This document shows, piece after piece, positions 1-12,161 of a DNA stretch of 64,000 bases (within the stretch, counting starts at the first letter, position 1; the number at the start of each line of letters is the position of its first letter). A program made the translations under genes and the position numbers. Source of the DNA: Pseudoscleropodium purum (Eukaryota > Streptophyta > Bryopsida > Hypnales > Brachytheciaceae); contig OZ017801.1 in the NCBI GenBank assembly GCA_963969395.1, positions 8,000,501 through 8,064,500 on the forward strand, read 5' to 3'. The notes beneath the pieces were generated by a model. It was not told the DNA's origin. It worked only from the letters and a program-made list of their open reading frames with translations, and did not search any database.

Positions 1-1829
1 ATATCCCTCTTATTCCAAATTGTTGGCCTCGGCAATGCAAACAAGAATCTTTTCTTAAGCAATTGCAAAATCTTCTATACACCAACTTCATCTAGTCTTT
101 ATTGTCCCACCTAAAATTCTATTTTTTTTACATCTTGTTCCAATTTCATCACACTAAAAGCTTTGCTAATCTCTCCCATGAAATTTTCAAACCCTAGTCT
201 TGTCTTCCTATAGCTATATTCTCTCGCTAAACTTTGAACTCGCCAATTGCATTGTAGGAATTTATTGTTGCTATAAAAACTACTTGCAACCTAGTCCTCA
301 AAAATTGCATTGCTATGAACATTGCTTATAGGCTAGCTCTCACAATTACTATATCTTTATGTTCTACCATTTAAAGAGTTTAGAACTTGGGCTAGATTTG
401 CAAATTGGCAAGCTTTGGTAAAAACAATGATCCAATCAATGTTCAAATGAATGCAAATTGTAGGGATTGAGAATGTGACATCTACAAGCAAGAACAAATT
501 TCTTTTGCTAAAAAATCACAAATAAAATTTCCTCAGAGGATTCTTATCTTCCACATTATGCCTTCAACAATGAACTCTATAACGAATCCCATAAAGAAGA
601 ATATAAAACTAATTCTAATGACTATTTGACCACCTCCTCCAATGTTTATATATACATTAGGATTAAAATGTGATCCAACCCAATTTCCTAATATAGGATT
701 CCAAATTTATAAAAAATGCCCTTTCAATAGCCATATCTTTTTTTCCATGTTATACATTATCAAATTAAAAAAAAAATTATATATTTAATTTCTATTCCAA
801 GCTTCAATTTCATATTTCCAATTTTTTCTTCAATACTATGGTCCGCATTGTAAAATATTGTCACCAAGCACAATTGCAACTCTTTTGGACATCAACATCT
901 TTTAGAGGTTAAACTACCATAATATAGTACATGTTGAAAATAAGGTGGAATAGTCAAATTTCTTTGCAACTTCTAGTTAGAGGATCTTATACCTAACTTG
1001 AATGTATACTTCTCCACCAATTTTTAGACTCTAATTCTTTAGCATTTCTAAGATTATTTATGTTCAAAGCAAGTTTAATAAGTCTTTTCTAATCATTTCA
1101 ATTTTCAAAAGGTGAAGGCTCAACTTTGAAACTTTTAAAGAAAAATGCTTGTCTTTGCTACATGAAAATATTGTTTAAAAATTGAGTTGGAAATCTACAA
1201 AACAAAAAATCTAAGAAAAAAGAATTTCATACTCATCCTTGAAATAATCATAAATGAAAGTGTGCATAAGATAATAGAAAAAACAAATTGCTAATAAATG
1301 TGACATATGATTGAAACATGCCACTCCTAATTATGGGAAAAATGTTGTAGAAAACCATCCAAGCCTTATGTACTTTTTTGTTAAAAAATTGTGAATACTC
1401 AATAAGAAGCAAACCTCATAGTTATTTCTTGGGTGACATTTCATGCCTACCTACAAAACATAATTTGTCATATCTTATTCTTCACTCATTAGAATGGGAT
1501 GAATAAAAATTTTCCTTATACATATGGATCTATTTAAGAAGAAAAAATATTTTTCCAATTTAAAAAAAACATTTTTAGCTACTTGAAAGTTCTAAGAAAT
1601 AAAATAAACAACATACATCTTCAACAAAAAACTTGATTCTTTGACAAGTTGGCTCATTGGAAAGTTAAAAAAATCCCCACATTATATATGAGTTTTATAA
1701 AATACCATCAAGGATTGTATTCGTAGGTGCCTACCCCAAACCCCTGTTTTTGTCAATGAAACACTTCAGGGGTTAATCCCTCATTTCCAAAGGGGACCAA
1801 AAAAGTCCTCACATAGTTTTAAGTTCAAT
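1..1829. other. AT-rich intergenic DNA without a recognised gene
   Basis: Very AT-rich sequence with frequent stops in all frames and no reading frame above about 60 codons that looks coding. I see no RNA gene and no clear terminal repeats. It is probably old, decayed transposon or intergenic DNA. Confidence 0.6.
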
Positions 1830-2490
1830 TGAAAGTGCTGTAACTTTTGCATCATATATCCAAATTCAATAAAATTTGTTGGAAAATTCTTACTCTCTCT
1901 TCTAATTTGTGTCGTAAAATTTTTAGATTGATCCAAGATGAATCAATGTTATAGAAGCCAATCAAAGTTCATTGGTTCAATTTGAATTCACCTAATTGCA
2001 TTTGATGGCTGCAACTTTGGAGGCTTGTATCAATTTCATCAAATGTTTTTTTTCAATAAAATTTGTTGAGTTATGTTTCCCTTTCATTCTAGTTATTGTG
2101 GTAAATTTTCATGTCAATCCAAGTTTCTTTGAATGTTTGAGAGCAATTTGAAGTTCAAAATCTTGGCATTTTGGATTAGAGTGAACTTCGGCAACTTGTT
2201 TCTTCTCTATATAGCATTCGTTTCCAATAATCTTGTTTAGAAAAGTTGTACATATTAGTCTAGTTTGTGTGAATAAAATTTCATATCAATCCGAGAAGTT
2301 ATGAGTGACTAAAAAACATTTTAGTAGAAGGAGGTTCAACCTCAAATGTGTTTTTTGCAACTTTCCTTGCTATTTTTTGACATTTCAAAGCCATTTTACA
2401 AACTCATTGATTCAATTGAATAATATTTTTTTCACCAATGTGTTTGTATGTTGGTTTTGAATTACTTTATAGTTTCAAGTTTTTTCATTT
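1830..2490 (+). repeat. Diverged tandem repeat, period about 165-180 bp
   Basis: The same order of short phrases recurs three to four times: a GCAACTTTTG-like start, then TTCAATAAAATTTGTT, then a TTCTAGTTTGTGTGGTAAAATTT-like block, then ATCAATCCAAGA. Units begin near 1841, 2005, 2186 and, more weakly, 2351. The copies are strongly diverged. No coding potential is seen. Similar phrases occur near 19870 and 25518, so this may be part of a dispersed family. Confidence 0.45.
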
Positions 2491-2795
2491 GAGTAGGTTT
2501 AGAAATCAAATTTCACCTTCAAACATGTTAGTAGGAAAATTTCAACATCTTTTTTTAACACTAAAACATTCTAATCTTGCAATCTATGAGGTCAAATGAC
2601 TCCAAATTTGATTTGTGTCATCTACAACATGTTCACTACAAGATTGTATGGTTGAGACTTCTAGACCTCAATCACATACCTCAATCACATTTAAATTTCT
2701 AACACTTTAAAAGCAATGATGTTTTCGAAACCAAAAAGACCTTAGGTAATGAGGGGTTAAGACATAGAGAGCAGTGAACTCACACTTGCAAGACA

Positions 2796-3760
2796 TTGGA
2801 TCCACAAAAATCACAACCTCAGAATGCACATGTCCCCACATTCAGCAACTATCCGTTTTTTTCTCTGAAACACCAAAGAATCGTAAAACGTCATTCAAAG
2901 CTTGAAAAAAACACAACAGAACCACACTTGCTAGTGACAAAGAACCCTTGCAAGCAACCCACCATCTCCATTGCAAAAAACAGACAATTCCATTTCAAAA
3001 GCCCATATCGTAAGTATCCCAAAATCCCAATCCTTCACATGCCCAAAACCTAAAATGCCGTCTAAATATGTACTTAAACAATCAGGTCTAAACATTGTTA
3101 CTAATTGCAGTATCCTGTGCAAGCAGACACTTACAAAACAGCATCTCAAAGCTTGGGAAAAAACAAACACACCGGAAACTTCTAATTGCAAAAAGCAGAC
3201 ACTGATTCCATTTCAGAAGCCTGAATCGCATGTATCACATTGTCACTAATTGTAGTTTCCTGTTGCAAACACAGAAACTTGTAAAACACCATTTCAAATC
3301 TCGGAAAACAAAAATAGAAAATAGAAAACTCATAATTGCTTGTGACATATATCTTCACCCTTTCTATTGCCAAAACCAGACATGGATTCTATTTCAAAAG
3401 CCTGAATCACATGTAACGCAAAATTCAGAGGCCTCAGACCTAAAACGATGCCGTCACAGAAGAGGAGTATGGAATCAATACCGAAACAATCAGTTCCTAA
3501 ACATTGTCACTAATTGTGCTTTTCTGTGCAAACAGACTTGTAAAACACCATCTCAGAGATTGGAAAAAATAAAAATGAAACAGAAAACTCATAATTGCTT
3601 GTGGTATATATCTCCACCCTCTCCATTGCAAAAACCAGACACCGATTCCATTTCCAAAGCGTGAATTCAGAGCCCTTCGACCTATAACGATACCGTTTAC
3701 AGAAGTGGAGTACTGAATTAGTACCTACATAATCAGTTTCCTAACCATTCTCCATCGAGC
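2796..3760 (+). repeat. Tandem array of about 200-260-bp units downstream of FDC1
   Basis: Four to five imperfect copies of one unit follow each other. Each contains, in order, a CCATTGCAAAAACCAGACA-like block, GATTCCATTTC, a GACCTAAAACGATGCCGT-like block, AATCAGTTCCTAAACATTG, TCACTAATTG, and a TTGTAAAACACCATCTCA-like block ending in GAAAACTCATAATTGCTTG. The clearest pair is 3330-3590 against 3590-3750. Short open frames in the array differ between copies and are not conserved, so I do not call genes. The array lies 3' of the minus-strand ferredoxin gene. The stretch just after it (about 3750-3870) could be read as a transit-peptide-like fragment, but no start codon or continuation is visible. 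Confidence 0.65.
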
Positions 3761-3886
3761 CCCTCAACTTGCAGCTTCCAACTCTCTTAGGGTTTCTTCC
3801 GTGCCTCAATTTGCCAAGGCTTTAGCATCCTCAGCTTTAGCTACTGAACGTGGTATGGTATGGTAAGATTGTAAGCATTGGATCAG

Positions 3887-4375
3887 TCAGTCATCGGCAG
3901 TGGCCAGCTGCAGGGAGAGGAGCTCCTCCTCGGGAATGGAGCGGATGGAGCAATCAGATTGCGGATACGCCACGCACATGAGCGCGTAGCCCCGCTCCTT
4001 GACATCGTCGCTCAACATGCCTTGGTCTTGGTCGACGCTGCCTCTTTCCAGCTTCGCAGGGCAGGTCATGCACACTCCCAGTTGACAATCGTAAGGGACT
4101 TCCAGGCCGGCCTCAATCGCCACCGAGAGAATGGTCTCACCTTCAGGAACCTCCAGCACGTGTTTCTGCCCCTCGTGCTCAATTTCTACCTTGTAAGTCA
4201 GGGCCCTACATTGCAATCGGCAGAAGCGGCGTTGCCTTGAATTCAGACTCACGGATGTCGAAAGTCGTTTCTCTAACCCTTGAGTGAAGGTGGTGGAGGT
4301 GGTGGTGGTGGTGGTCGCTAATCTGGCAACAGTCTCAGGGGCAGACAACAGAGACATCGCCATGTTGTCTTCCAC
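3887..4375 (-). CDS. FDC1: Ferredoxin C1, chloroplastic 2Fe-2S ferredoxin with C-terminal extension
   Basis: A single uninterrupted frame of 162 residues. Residues 1 to about 56 are rich in Ser, Thr and Arg with few acidic residues, as in a plastid transit peptide; a Thr run at residues 21-29 comes from an ACC microsatellite. The 2Fe-2S domain follows, with ligands Cys97, Cys102, Cys105 and Cys134 in the plant-type C-x4-C-x2-C-x28-C spacing. The C-terminus EEELLSLQLATADD is the hallmark of the FdC1 subgroup and is absent from ordinary photosynthetic ferredoxins. FdC1 proteins accept electrons from photosystem I but are poor donors to ferredoxin-NADP reductase, so a specialised stromal redox partner role is expected (family knowledge). 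No intron is seen. Met5 and Met7 are alternative starts, which would only shorten the transit peptide. Confidence 0.9.
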   Translation of the reverse strand: MEDNMAMSLLSAPETVARLATTTTTTSTTFTQGLEKRLSTSVSLNSRQRRFCRLQCRALTYKVEIEHEGQKHVLEVPEGETILSVAIEAGLEVPYDCQLGVCMTCPAKLERGSVDQDQGMLSDDVKERGYALMCVAYPQSDCSIRSIPEEELLSLQLATADD

Positions 4376-4751
4376 TCAATGCAACCTTGCCTTCACTTAC
4401 AAAGTGCAAAATCTTTAGTCACTGCATCCGCAACAGACTCATGAGTACTAAGCAGCAGACCGACTCGAGGATCTCCCAAGAGGAGAATAGACCTAGGAGC
4501 CAAGAATTGTGCGCCACATCGATTCTAACGCATTCACCGCAACAATCCGCATTCATATTATCCAGACAATCAGAAAGAACCATCCTCAGTTCCTCTTCAA
4601 CGAAAAAACTCCCAAAGTCGTCGCTGCAATTGAAAGAATGAGCAAGCTGCTAACGTCAACCTGGGGAACAATGTCAAAAGCCGTTAAGCCACCCCGAAGG
4701 CGAACAAGCGGAGCTGAGATTCAAAACCTCAGTAATGCTTGGAGTTAGAAA

Positions 4752-5273
4752 CTAACTGCAAATTACAAACTCAGTAATTCCATTATCCATCCTGTGAACA
4801 CATCTCCCCTTCAAAAACCAGGTAGAGATCACGTACCAAGAAACGAAGACGACGTGCAGTCGACTACCATACCCTCGGCGCAGCGAAGAGGCAGAATTAA
4901 GGCTATCCACAACGGCAAGAGCCCACAGGCTGAGAGCGGGATTGGGGTCTTCTCTCTCACACCGCCGACCTATTACCGTGTCGAAAGCCATCCATTCGCT
5001 GGTTGTAAGCCCGTAAGGGTAAAGAGGTTTACGGAAATGGCGGAGTCGTCTTTGCGAATATTTTTTGAAGGATAAAACAAAGGCTCTGGAAATAGCGGGG
5101 ATAGGGGAGTCTTGATTTCCATCCGAGGTTGCCTGCCCTTGGGGTCGTGTCAGTTCGTTGTGGATAACTGGGTTTCCTTTTCGACTTCTTCGTTGGCCTA
5201 AACCTTCAGCCGCGATTTGCAAACTTGTGCTCAAGACCACGGCGATGACTTCGGGGTTGAAAACCTTCTCCAC
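4752..5273 (-). CDS. Unrecognised open reading frame, possible hypothetical protein or exon
   Basis: An open frame of about 173 codons in locally GC-richer DNA, on the same strand as FDC1 and upstream of it. It stays open past 5273 without an ATG, which begins as GTG here, so if real it is probably an internal or last exon. A CAG acceptor-like site lies near 5300. The first part (AFPEDDKGVEKVFNPEVIAV, near 5298-5240) looks coding in composition, while the rest is rich in Arg and Ser. A competing 93-codon frame lies on the opposite strand (4794-5075). I recognise no family or motif. It could equally be the FDC1 promoter and 5' leader. Confidence 0.3.
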   Translation of the reverse strand: MEKVFNPEVIAVVLSTSLQIAAEGLGQRRSRKGNPVIHNELTRPQGQATSDGNQDSPIPAISRAFVLSFKKYSQRRLRHFRKPLYPYGLTTSEWMAFDTVIGRRCEREDPNPALSLWALAVVDSLNSASSLRRGYGSRLHVVFVSWYVISTWFLKGRCVHRMDNGITEFVICS

Positions 5274-5499
5274 ACCTTTATCATCTTCCGGGAATGCCTG
5301 GTATGTCCTTCCGTTTTATTACTACCAGATTTGAACCTGCAGTGGAGTCTGTTAAAAGTTTTTGTGCGTGATGGGGTTAGCTCGTCCTGGGGTGTAAGAG
5401 ACATCGTAGGGATTACAAGAAAGCACGCATTTGTGAAGAGGGGAGAGGGTCTTTGCTTGCAATGCCGTGCTTCTCTTGTGCGCGGTGACAGGTATTAGA

Positions 5500-6815
5500 T
5501 TGTCAGGGTGTGCATTCCTTCCGACAGCATATTCTTTACTGCGTTCTTTGCGGCCAACATTTCGTGGACGACGATTAGCTCTTGAATTTCCAATGTGGTG
5601 AAATTTGAAGTCGTAAATTTGAAGATTGTGTGGAGCATTCTTTGAAAATGCCGGGCTGCGTTCAGAAGGAGAGCTTTGGCTCTGTCTAGATTCCCTTAGG
5701 TGTTTGAACTTTAGTACCTAATTTTATATTTGGTGCGTTTGGACGACATTTTTGTTTCGATTCCTGCTTCATGTGCCGCTGGAATCGTGATCGGCGTATA
5801 ATTGACGCCCTTAGTGAATCGGCACAATGCCTTGGCGTTAGGATGTGGTCTGGGAGCCAGCTGTCAAGGTGCCTCCGCGATTATGTCTGCTTTTAGAGAG
5901 CGAGAATGAGTACTTCTCTCAATGGCAGGCAATTCAATGCGGTGAACTCTAGTACAATAGCGAGGTCCTGTACTGAACATCATTCTCTGCGGACTAGGTT
6001 ATGGCAATCAAGGGACACGGTAATCTTTCAAGATAATTTTTGCTAACCATGGCCTTGATCGCCTTTACTGTACAGTGGCCTCCCAAATAGAATGTCGTCC
6101 CTCCAGTGCAGTGATGGGTGAGTGGACGACAATCTTTTTGGGAGGCCACTGTACATAATGCCAATCTAAAGGACAATTTTTACTTCTATAATTTGTTTTT
6201 GGTACCTAATCAGACCCTAGGATCTCGACGCTCATGTTGTGTTTGTCCCATCCTCAAATTTTGAGCGTTGATCGAAGTGTGCTAGAAGATTATAACAATT
6301 AAAGTTTTTGACTTAGACTTTAAACTCAGGGAAAGTTTGTGCACTTGGTTGCATATCTTTTAAATCAGATTCTTTAGTGGGTCTCAAGTACAAATATGAA
6401 GGCCTAATATTATGGGCTCTAATGCTTTTCTTCTACACCATCCACATCAGCATCGAAATCTTGGATTAGCATTATGGTTTCTGCCCAGCTTCATCTTACA
6501 CAGTGGTTTAGCAGTTGGTGGATCCCTGAAAGCCGAAATTGGTTTTATATTTTATTACCAGTTTTGAGTAGGTGATATTAGGACTTTCTTTTGTCTAATT
6601 TCATTTTTTTTGACTAGCGCATTTAACATCCTTCTCTGATTCTGGTGATATATAAAATTTGACCCCATCTGGAGTAAATTTTTCACAATACGATCAAGTG
6701 AGTTGGTCATTTTAAACCATCAGTCTTGGTCTTCTAGGGATTAACCATTGTATAAGTGACTGACGCAGAGACGAGGAAGAAGGTGGCGGCCACTCCAGGT
6801 GAATGAAGTGGGCAA
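5500..6815. other. Spacer and probable mTERF promoter region
   Basis: No convincing reading frame. The stretch contains one compact hairpin element (6070-6154, listed separately). The last few hundred bases before 6816 should hold the mTERF promoter and 5' leader, but I see no single clear TATA box. Confidence 0.4.
6070..6154. mobile_element. Tiny pogo/Tc1-type MITE or perfect-hairpin element
   Basis: Two 31-base arms (6070-6100 and 6124-6154) are inverted copies with only two mismatches, separated by a 23-base loop. The ends read TA-CAGTGGCCTCCCAAA and the reverse complement, so a TA dinucleotide flanks CAGT ends, as in pogo/Tc1-mariner elements that duplicate TA on insertion. A dead pogo-type transposase lies at 23.8-24.75 kb. 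The alternative is a small-RNA hairpin precursor. Confidence 0.6.
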
Positions 6816-9522
6816 ATGGCGTCTGTCATAACCTCCGGTGGAATCGGATTGGTGAGCGGGCATACAGAGCAGACATGGATGCCTGCCGAACGACCCGGGG
6901 GCTCTAAACCACCTGCAATGGCTGCCTACAGTCCTACTGCACCTCTTTCACATTCAAGTCACAACAGACAGGAGCTTTCGTTATGTCCAACATGGTACCA
7001 TGGAAACTCCAAGTTCTCCCTTTGCAAGCATTTGATGGGATCCTTTCAGAAGAACAACCTTTACGGCCTCCAGCTCTCAGTGCGCGTTTGTTGCCGTGCT
7101 ATCCTCAAAGAGACGCCAGTAGCCAGTTCTTTAGAGGAGCGTGATCAGGTGAGCGATGTTGATTGGACCGCGTTTCTTTCACAGACAGATGACGAAGATA
7201 GTCTGAAAGTGAAGCTAGTTGAGAAGAAGAAGAAGAAGACGAGAAAGGTGAGGGTAGTGAAGCAGAAATCGACGGTCAAGGAAGAGCACGTGGGGAGGAG
7301 CTTGGAAGCCATTGGGGTTCGAAATGCATCACTGGCCAAGTGTGTGAATCAAGGAGTTGGAATGACCGAGGAGGAGATGATAGAGTGGATGAGCATGCTG
7401 CATCGTTTAGGGGTTGCGCACTCTGAGATTGTGTCCATTTTGGGAAAGGAAGCAAGCATACTGCGTGCTCATATACCAGATGTGGAGCTTCTTTTTTCGT
7501 ATCTGAAAGAGGATTTAAACCTTGACAGAAGCACCATTGCATCCATGTGTATGACGTGGCCTGGTCTGCTTCTCTGCCCAGTGCAGCATGTGCAGCACGT
7601 CACGGGTTACTTTGTGTCCGTGGGGTTGAAACTTAGTGATGTTACGGGGGTATTAGTTAGGCGGCCCCATGTGCTGAGTTATTCTCTAACACGCATTCAG
7701 TATAGTGTTCAATGCTTGCTGGAATCAGGAGTATTGGTTGACGATCTCGTTCCCATTTTAAAGAAAGTACCAGAGCTTTTTTCTGATTTGACTCAGAAGA
7801 ACCTCGACTCAAAATTAGAGTTTTTGTTGAAAGTAGGTCTGGGATCCGGTGCATTAGGCAAGGCGATTGCGAGGCGACCGAACATTTTGAACTATAGCCT
7901 AGATAGCATGAGGGGCGCTTTTAAGTACCTGACAACATTGATGGTTACTCGCGATGTTCCCAAGCTTGTGAAACGGTATGCTGAGGTATTGGTGCTGGAT
8001 CCGCAACGGAAAATGGCTCCCATGGTTGATTATTTGATCTCTCTTGGTGTGCGAAGGGAAAAGATTGGCAAGGTGATCTTGCGGAGACCGCAGCTCCTGG
8101 GTTATACTATTCCAGGCCTGCAGCCCACTGTACAGTATCTTATTGAACTGGGTGTGAAGCCGGAGTTTTTGGGCAAAGTCATCTCTACTTCTCCTCAGGT
8201 CTGCATCATAATGTCTGTTTACCATTTTTGAGTTCGCTCTCTTCTTTTCATTAGGTTGCTCTTGTAGTCTGAAGATCCTCCCATTAGATTGCCAAAGTTA
8301 TTAATGCTTAGTTAATGTTAAATCTAATAGGATATTAGATCAATATCAAAATAATTTATAAGTTAATGTCAAGAAAATGTCAACTGCCAATCAATTAAAA
8401 GATGAACTGAATAGTTGCAATGTGATATCAATTTAATGCCATGACACTAACATGACACTATAATTGAGTAAACTACATGTCCGTTATACTAACATTAACT
8501 TAACATGAGGACTAAATTTCATGCCTATTAGCTTAACATCCAGAGCCTTGTCAATCTAATGGGGGGTGGAGGGCGTGTCCTTTTTGTGATGTTACTTTCA
8601 TTCGTACTGATAACCTAGTGGAGTTAAAAAAGGAACGAGCGGGTATTTTGATAGAATTTTCTGCACAATTGGTAGGCTCCCTGGTTAAGATTTCAACTTC
8701 ATTTTCGATGAATTTGAAATGCCGTGTGCGGCCTTTGATTTCTTGAGTTGTGTTTAAAGCCTTGTGAAGAGTGTATGTCTGAAGGTAGTGAGGTTCCTCC
8801 CTGGCAGGTACTTACGTTGAACGTGGAGGAGAAGCTAAAGCCAGTAGTGGAGTTTTTCCGCAGCATGGGCTTAAACAAGGAGCGTGATATTGAAATGTTG
8901 CTGATTCGGAATGCCCAAATATTATGTTGCAGCATTGAGAAAAACCTCCGACCCAAGTTCATCTATTTCAAAGGTCTTGGGCTGACCGAGAAGTCCATCG
9001 CAAACATGATTGTTCTCTTCCCATCCATGCTTGGTCAGAGTATCGAAGGCTCCTTGGCTCCTAAATTCAACTACCTTATTTATGAGATGAATCGGCCTAT
9101 AGAGGAGCTCGTGCATTTTCCACAGGTATGAAATCATCCGATTTTCAAGTCCCTTCCTTTTGAACTAGTCACCACCTCAACTGTTAATTGTGTGTTATTC
9201 TGGACTTCATATCTTGTAAATTCCTTCCTCTAACTGATCACAGCCTTTTCCGCTCCACCGATATTCAGGTGCATCCTCTGGAAAACCCTTCAATTAATCG
9301 ACTGCCTTGCATGTACAGTACTTTGGCTACAGCTTGGAGAAGAGGATAAAACCCCGGCATGAGATGTTGAAAGACAAGGCTATATCCACCAGCCTCGCAT
9401 CAATGCTGGCTTGTGTGGATAATGACTTCAAAGCTCGTTACCTGTCTGGTCAGCCACCGAGCCGTGCCCCATATAGCAGGAAGGTCAAAGTGATCGATGA
9501 AGATGAATCGGGCTCTGAGTGA
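6816..9522 (+). CDS. mTERF-family organellar nucleic-acid-binding protein
   Basis: Three exons: 6816-8198, 8808-9125 and 9319-9522, giving 634 residues. Both introns are GT-AG and in phase 0, and the joined frame runs through the junctions (ISTSPQ-VLTLN and HFPQ-YFGYS). Residues 1 to about 110 are low in acidic residues and suit a transit peptide. A Lys-rich acidic linker follows (EKKKKKTRKVRVV). From about residue 180 there are repeated mTERF motifs of about 30-35 residues with the typical pattern of LGxxxxxIxxxxxxxPxxL (for example LISLGVRREKIGKVILRRPQ). The C-terminus, YSLEKRIKPRHEML, is a signature end of plant mTERFs. Such proteins act in plastid or mitochondrial transcription, termination or intron splicing. 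I cannot assign the subgroup or choose the organelle. Intron 1 carries an inverted-repeat element. Confidence 0.9.
8278..8567. mobile_element. MITE-like inverted-repeat element inside mTERF intron 1
   Basis: The ends CCTCCCATTAGATTG (8278-8292) and CAATCTAATGGGGGG (8552-8566) are inverted copies, and weaker pairing continues inward. The interior is AT-rich with short repeated TTAATGTTAA-like phrases and has no frame. The target duplication is not resolved. It lies wholly within the intron, so it should not change the protein. Confidence 0.5.
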
Positions 9523-10674
9523 GATCTTTGCTGTTCCTAGACTCTCGCCACCGTATGCAGAGTGTGTAATTTTTGACTAGTACCAAAAAGGTGCTATTGT
9601 TTCCCTCTTACACATACGCAGAGGGATTTAACTGGAGGTTTTCTTGAGATGTTAGATCTGAGGAGCTATCTATCGAATTTAATTGCGTGATGGAAGGATT
9701 CAACGTTTTCTCGTTCGATTTGTACAACTGTGAAAGCAATTGTGTTTTGGTGAGACCCTATTGCCCTCGTTCCTTGGGTGACCTTTTGATTTGACACAAG
9801 TGGTTCCGTTGTTCCAAGTCTTCCTAGTTGTGGCGAGACTCATGTATTTTGGTGGTGGCGATTTCACTCGACTTACACTTGTGCAGGGGAACTGCAGAAA
9901 TTTTCAGGAACAAAACTTTTCTTCTGAGGTACAATTTGGTGGGCATTGAACTTCTCTTTCTTGAGGAGTTGCCTTCACACTCTTGGAACAGGAATCTAGA
10001 TTCTTTTTGTGCTCAGTACGGTTCCCATTATGATATTGAATTTTTTTGAGGGGTCCTATTGGTAGTCCAAAGGGGATTTTAGATTCTCTTAGAATGCATT
10101 TTTTGGACACCATATGAATAAACTATGAATATTCAAAGTGCTGAAAATAAGTGTTTTTAAAATCGAGCCTACACTCTTTTGAATAGTGGGAGGACACTTT
10201 AGGCAAGAATCTATAGGGGTTGGTTTTAGAAAGGGGTTGAAATTAGGTGTAGTTACCATAGAGGAAGAAGTGTGGCCACTCATGTAGGCCACACGTCTCC
10301 AATGAATCTCAAAGTTGAGTCCTTTTTTTAAGTTGCCATCTCCATTGGAGAATGTGATGTAAAATTATTAAGTGAAGATGTTCTCCAAACAACAAATGGC
10401 TAGAGGCAAAATATTCTACAGTTGTAAAGAAAATAGAATAATAAGTGACAAGCTAGTGTTTAGGGAGTTTTTTGAACTACACCATCAATATTCTTTCATT
10501 TCCCATGTTCAATTGATTTTTCACATCTCTACTCCAACAAATGCCATTATATGTACTAAAATTAGTCTCTTTTCTAATGTTTTGATTGTTTTTCATTATG
10601 TAGATTTTTCAATTTTTTTCATTTTTATCCATTCACAATCCTTCTATTAAATTAGGTTTTGTTTTTTGTTGAGA
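9523..10674. other. mTERF 3' flank and AT-rich spacer
   Basis: The first few hundred bases are probably the mTERF 3' untranslated region. After about 10050 the sequence becomes AT-rich. The open frames here are short and unlike any family I know. Confidence 0.4.
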
Positions 10675-10873
10675 TTTCTTAGATTGTGTGTCTCCCGTTT
10701 GTGTGTTTGGTATTGTTAAAAAGCCCTTGGCAAGGAGGGGTGTGCAAGCTTGGTTTCATGGCATTCCAACCTAAGGCATGAAAGTTATTGAATTTTGAAG
10801 TCTTTATGAATTAAAAAAATTAGAAAATTATTTTTTCTTTTGTTTCGACCGTGGCAATGACAGGGCACACTAG
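10675..10873 (+). repeat. Dispersed boundary repeat, copy A
   Basis: One of four copies in the window (others 18266-18470 minus, 41145-41365 plus, 50016-50215 minus). The shared order is a TTGGTAT block, an AAGCCCT block, GGAGGGGTGTGCAAGC, a GGCATGAAAGTTATTGAATT block, TTTATGAATTAAAAAAATTA, a T-rich run, CGTGGCAATGACA and a GGGCACACTAG end. In this copy the GGGCACACTAG end (10863-10873) points right, towards the receptor-kinase gene. Confidence 0.75.
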
Positions 10874-12160
10874 AGAATAACATATTGTACATTGAAGGGG
10901 ACGGTGTGAACGAAGAGTTTGTGTGTCCAAGACTCCTACCTTTTCCAGAGGACATAGGCAGAGGGCTCAGAGTACTGCCCTCGTTAGAAGAGGGTAACGT
11001 AGACATTCACAACACACAACATGCTACACTTGTCTCAGCTACACTATTGACCAAAGACGTCGCATGTGTACGAATGAATTTTGTGGTCAGTTCTCACGAC
11101 TGCTGATTTTAGAAGCATGTCATCATAAAGAAGGGCCGGTGATGCAATTGAATTCACCTGCGATGGTGAGTTATGTAACTGCTAATGCGAGGGTACCATG
11201 GCTGTACCGACTGCCCTACTTGCCGCGTAGGGGACAAAGCCATAGCCGCGGCCCATGACTCGTGAACTTGTTCCGGAGAAGTCGCCAGGAGAGCAGCAAA
11301 TTAAAGCTCCCAATCCTTGCCACATGAAAACAGCTACAGAGAAGCTACAAAGTAGCCTCCAAACACACATGAAATCCCACTAACTGCTATAGAGTCTGTC
11401 TGTCTGGGTCCACTATGCACAGGGGAGATCATTTCATACTCACCTCTAGAAGCAACCGTTGCACCAAACTCTTTTAAATCTTGTGCTTAGTACAAAAGCA
11501 CTGATCCATCATTTTCACAACCACCGAATACTATCATCGAAACCACCCTCAAATCATGCGCCTTTGCTGCGATCCTGGCTTGGACGTTCGCTTCCCAAAG
11601 TGCACGAGCTCCTGCAGTCTTCAGTCGCACAATCTTTTGTGGGCCAGTGCACTAGCTCACGCTGAAAGCCCCGTTTCACTTTCCAGTACCTTTAGATCCT
11701 TGATGCGCACCACCATCTTGAGGATCTCGTGATCTCCATGTCAACCATCGATCGTCCCTCCCAAATCTCCAACTGTATTGTAAGTCTTCCTTTTGAGTCG
11801 AAAATACTGTAGAAAACAAAAATCCGTAACAGCATCCATGCATTGCAAAGCCCGAAGCTCCCAGGAGTTATGAGCTCTGCGATTCTCACGCTGGACTACT
11901 GTACTGAGAAGCGGGAACAGGACGGCGTTTATTACTGGCATGATCTGGTTCTTTGGGCCAATGATAAAATTAATGAAGGCGTTGACAATTGATGGATCCC
12001 TTGCAAAAACTTGCGCAACTCTACTGGTGACTGAAGTGATCAAATGGTGTTGGTGTATGGAACTGAAGGCCAATTTTCACAACAGCAAGACATGTATAGC
12101 AGTGTCAGTGCGTAAGTGACTGGAATATTGTTGGCGAGTCTCACGAATCTGGCGCTGCTG
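10874..12160. other. Spacer upstream of the receptor-kinase gene
   Basis: Moderate-GC sequence with several short frames on both strands (for example 110 codons at 11741-12073 minus). None has a recognisable motif or a clear gene structure. It probably contains upstream regulatory DNA of the receptor kinase. Confidence 0.35.
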
Positions 12161-12161
12161 C

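Noticed and set aside
11741..12073. A 110-codon minus-strand frame as a gene
   Set aside because: No motif, no supporting splice sites, and it overlaps the presumed upstream region of the receptor kinase. Too weak to call.
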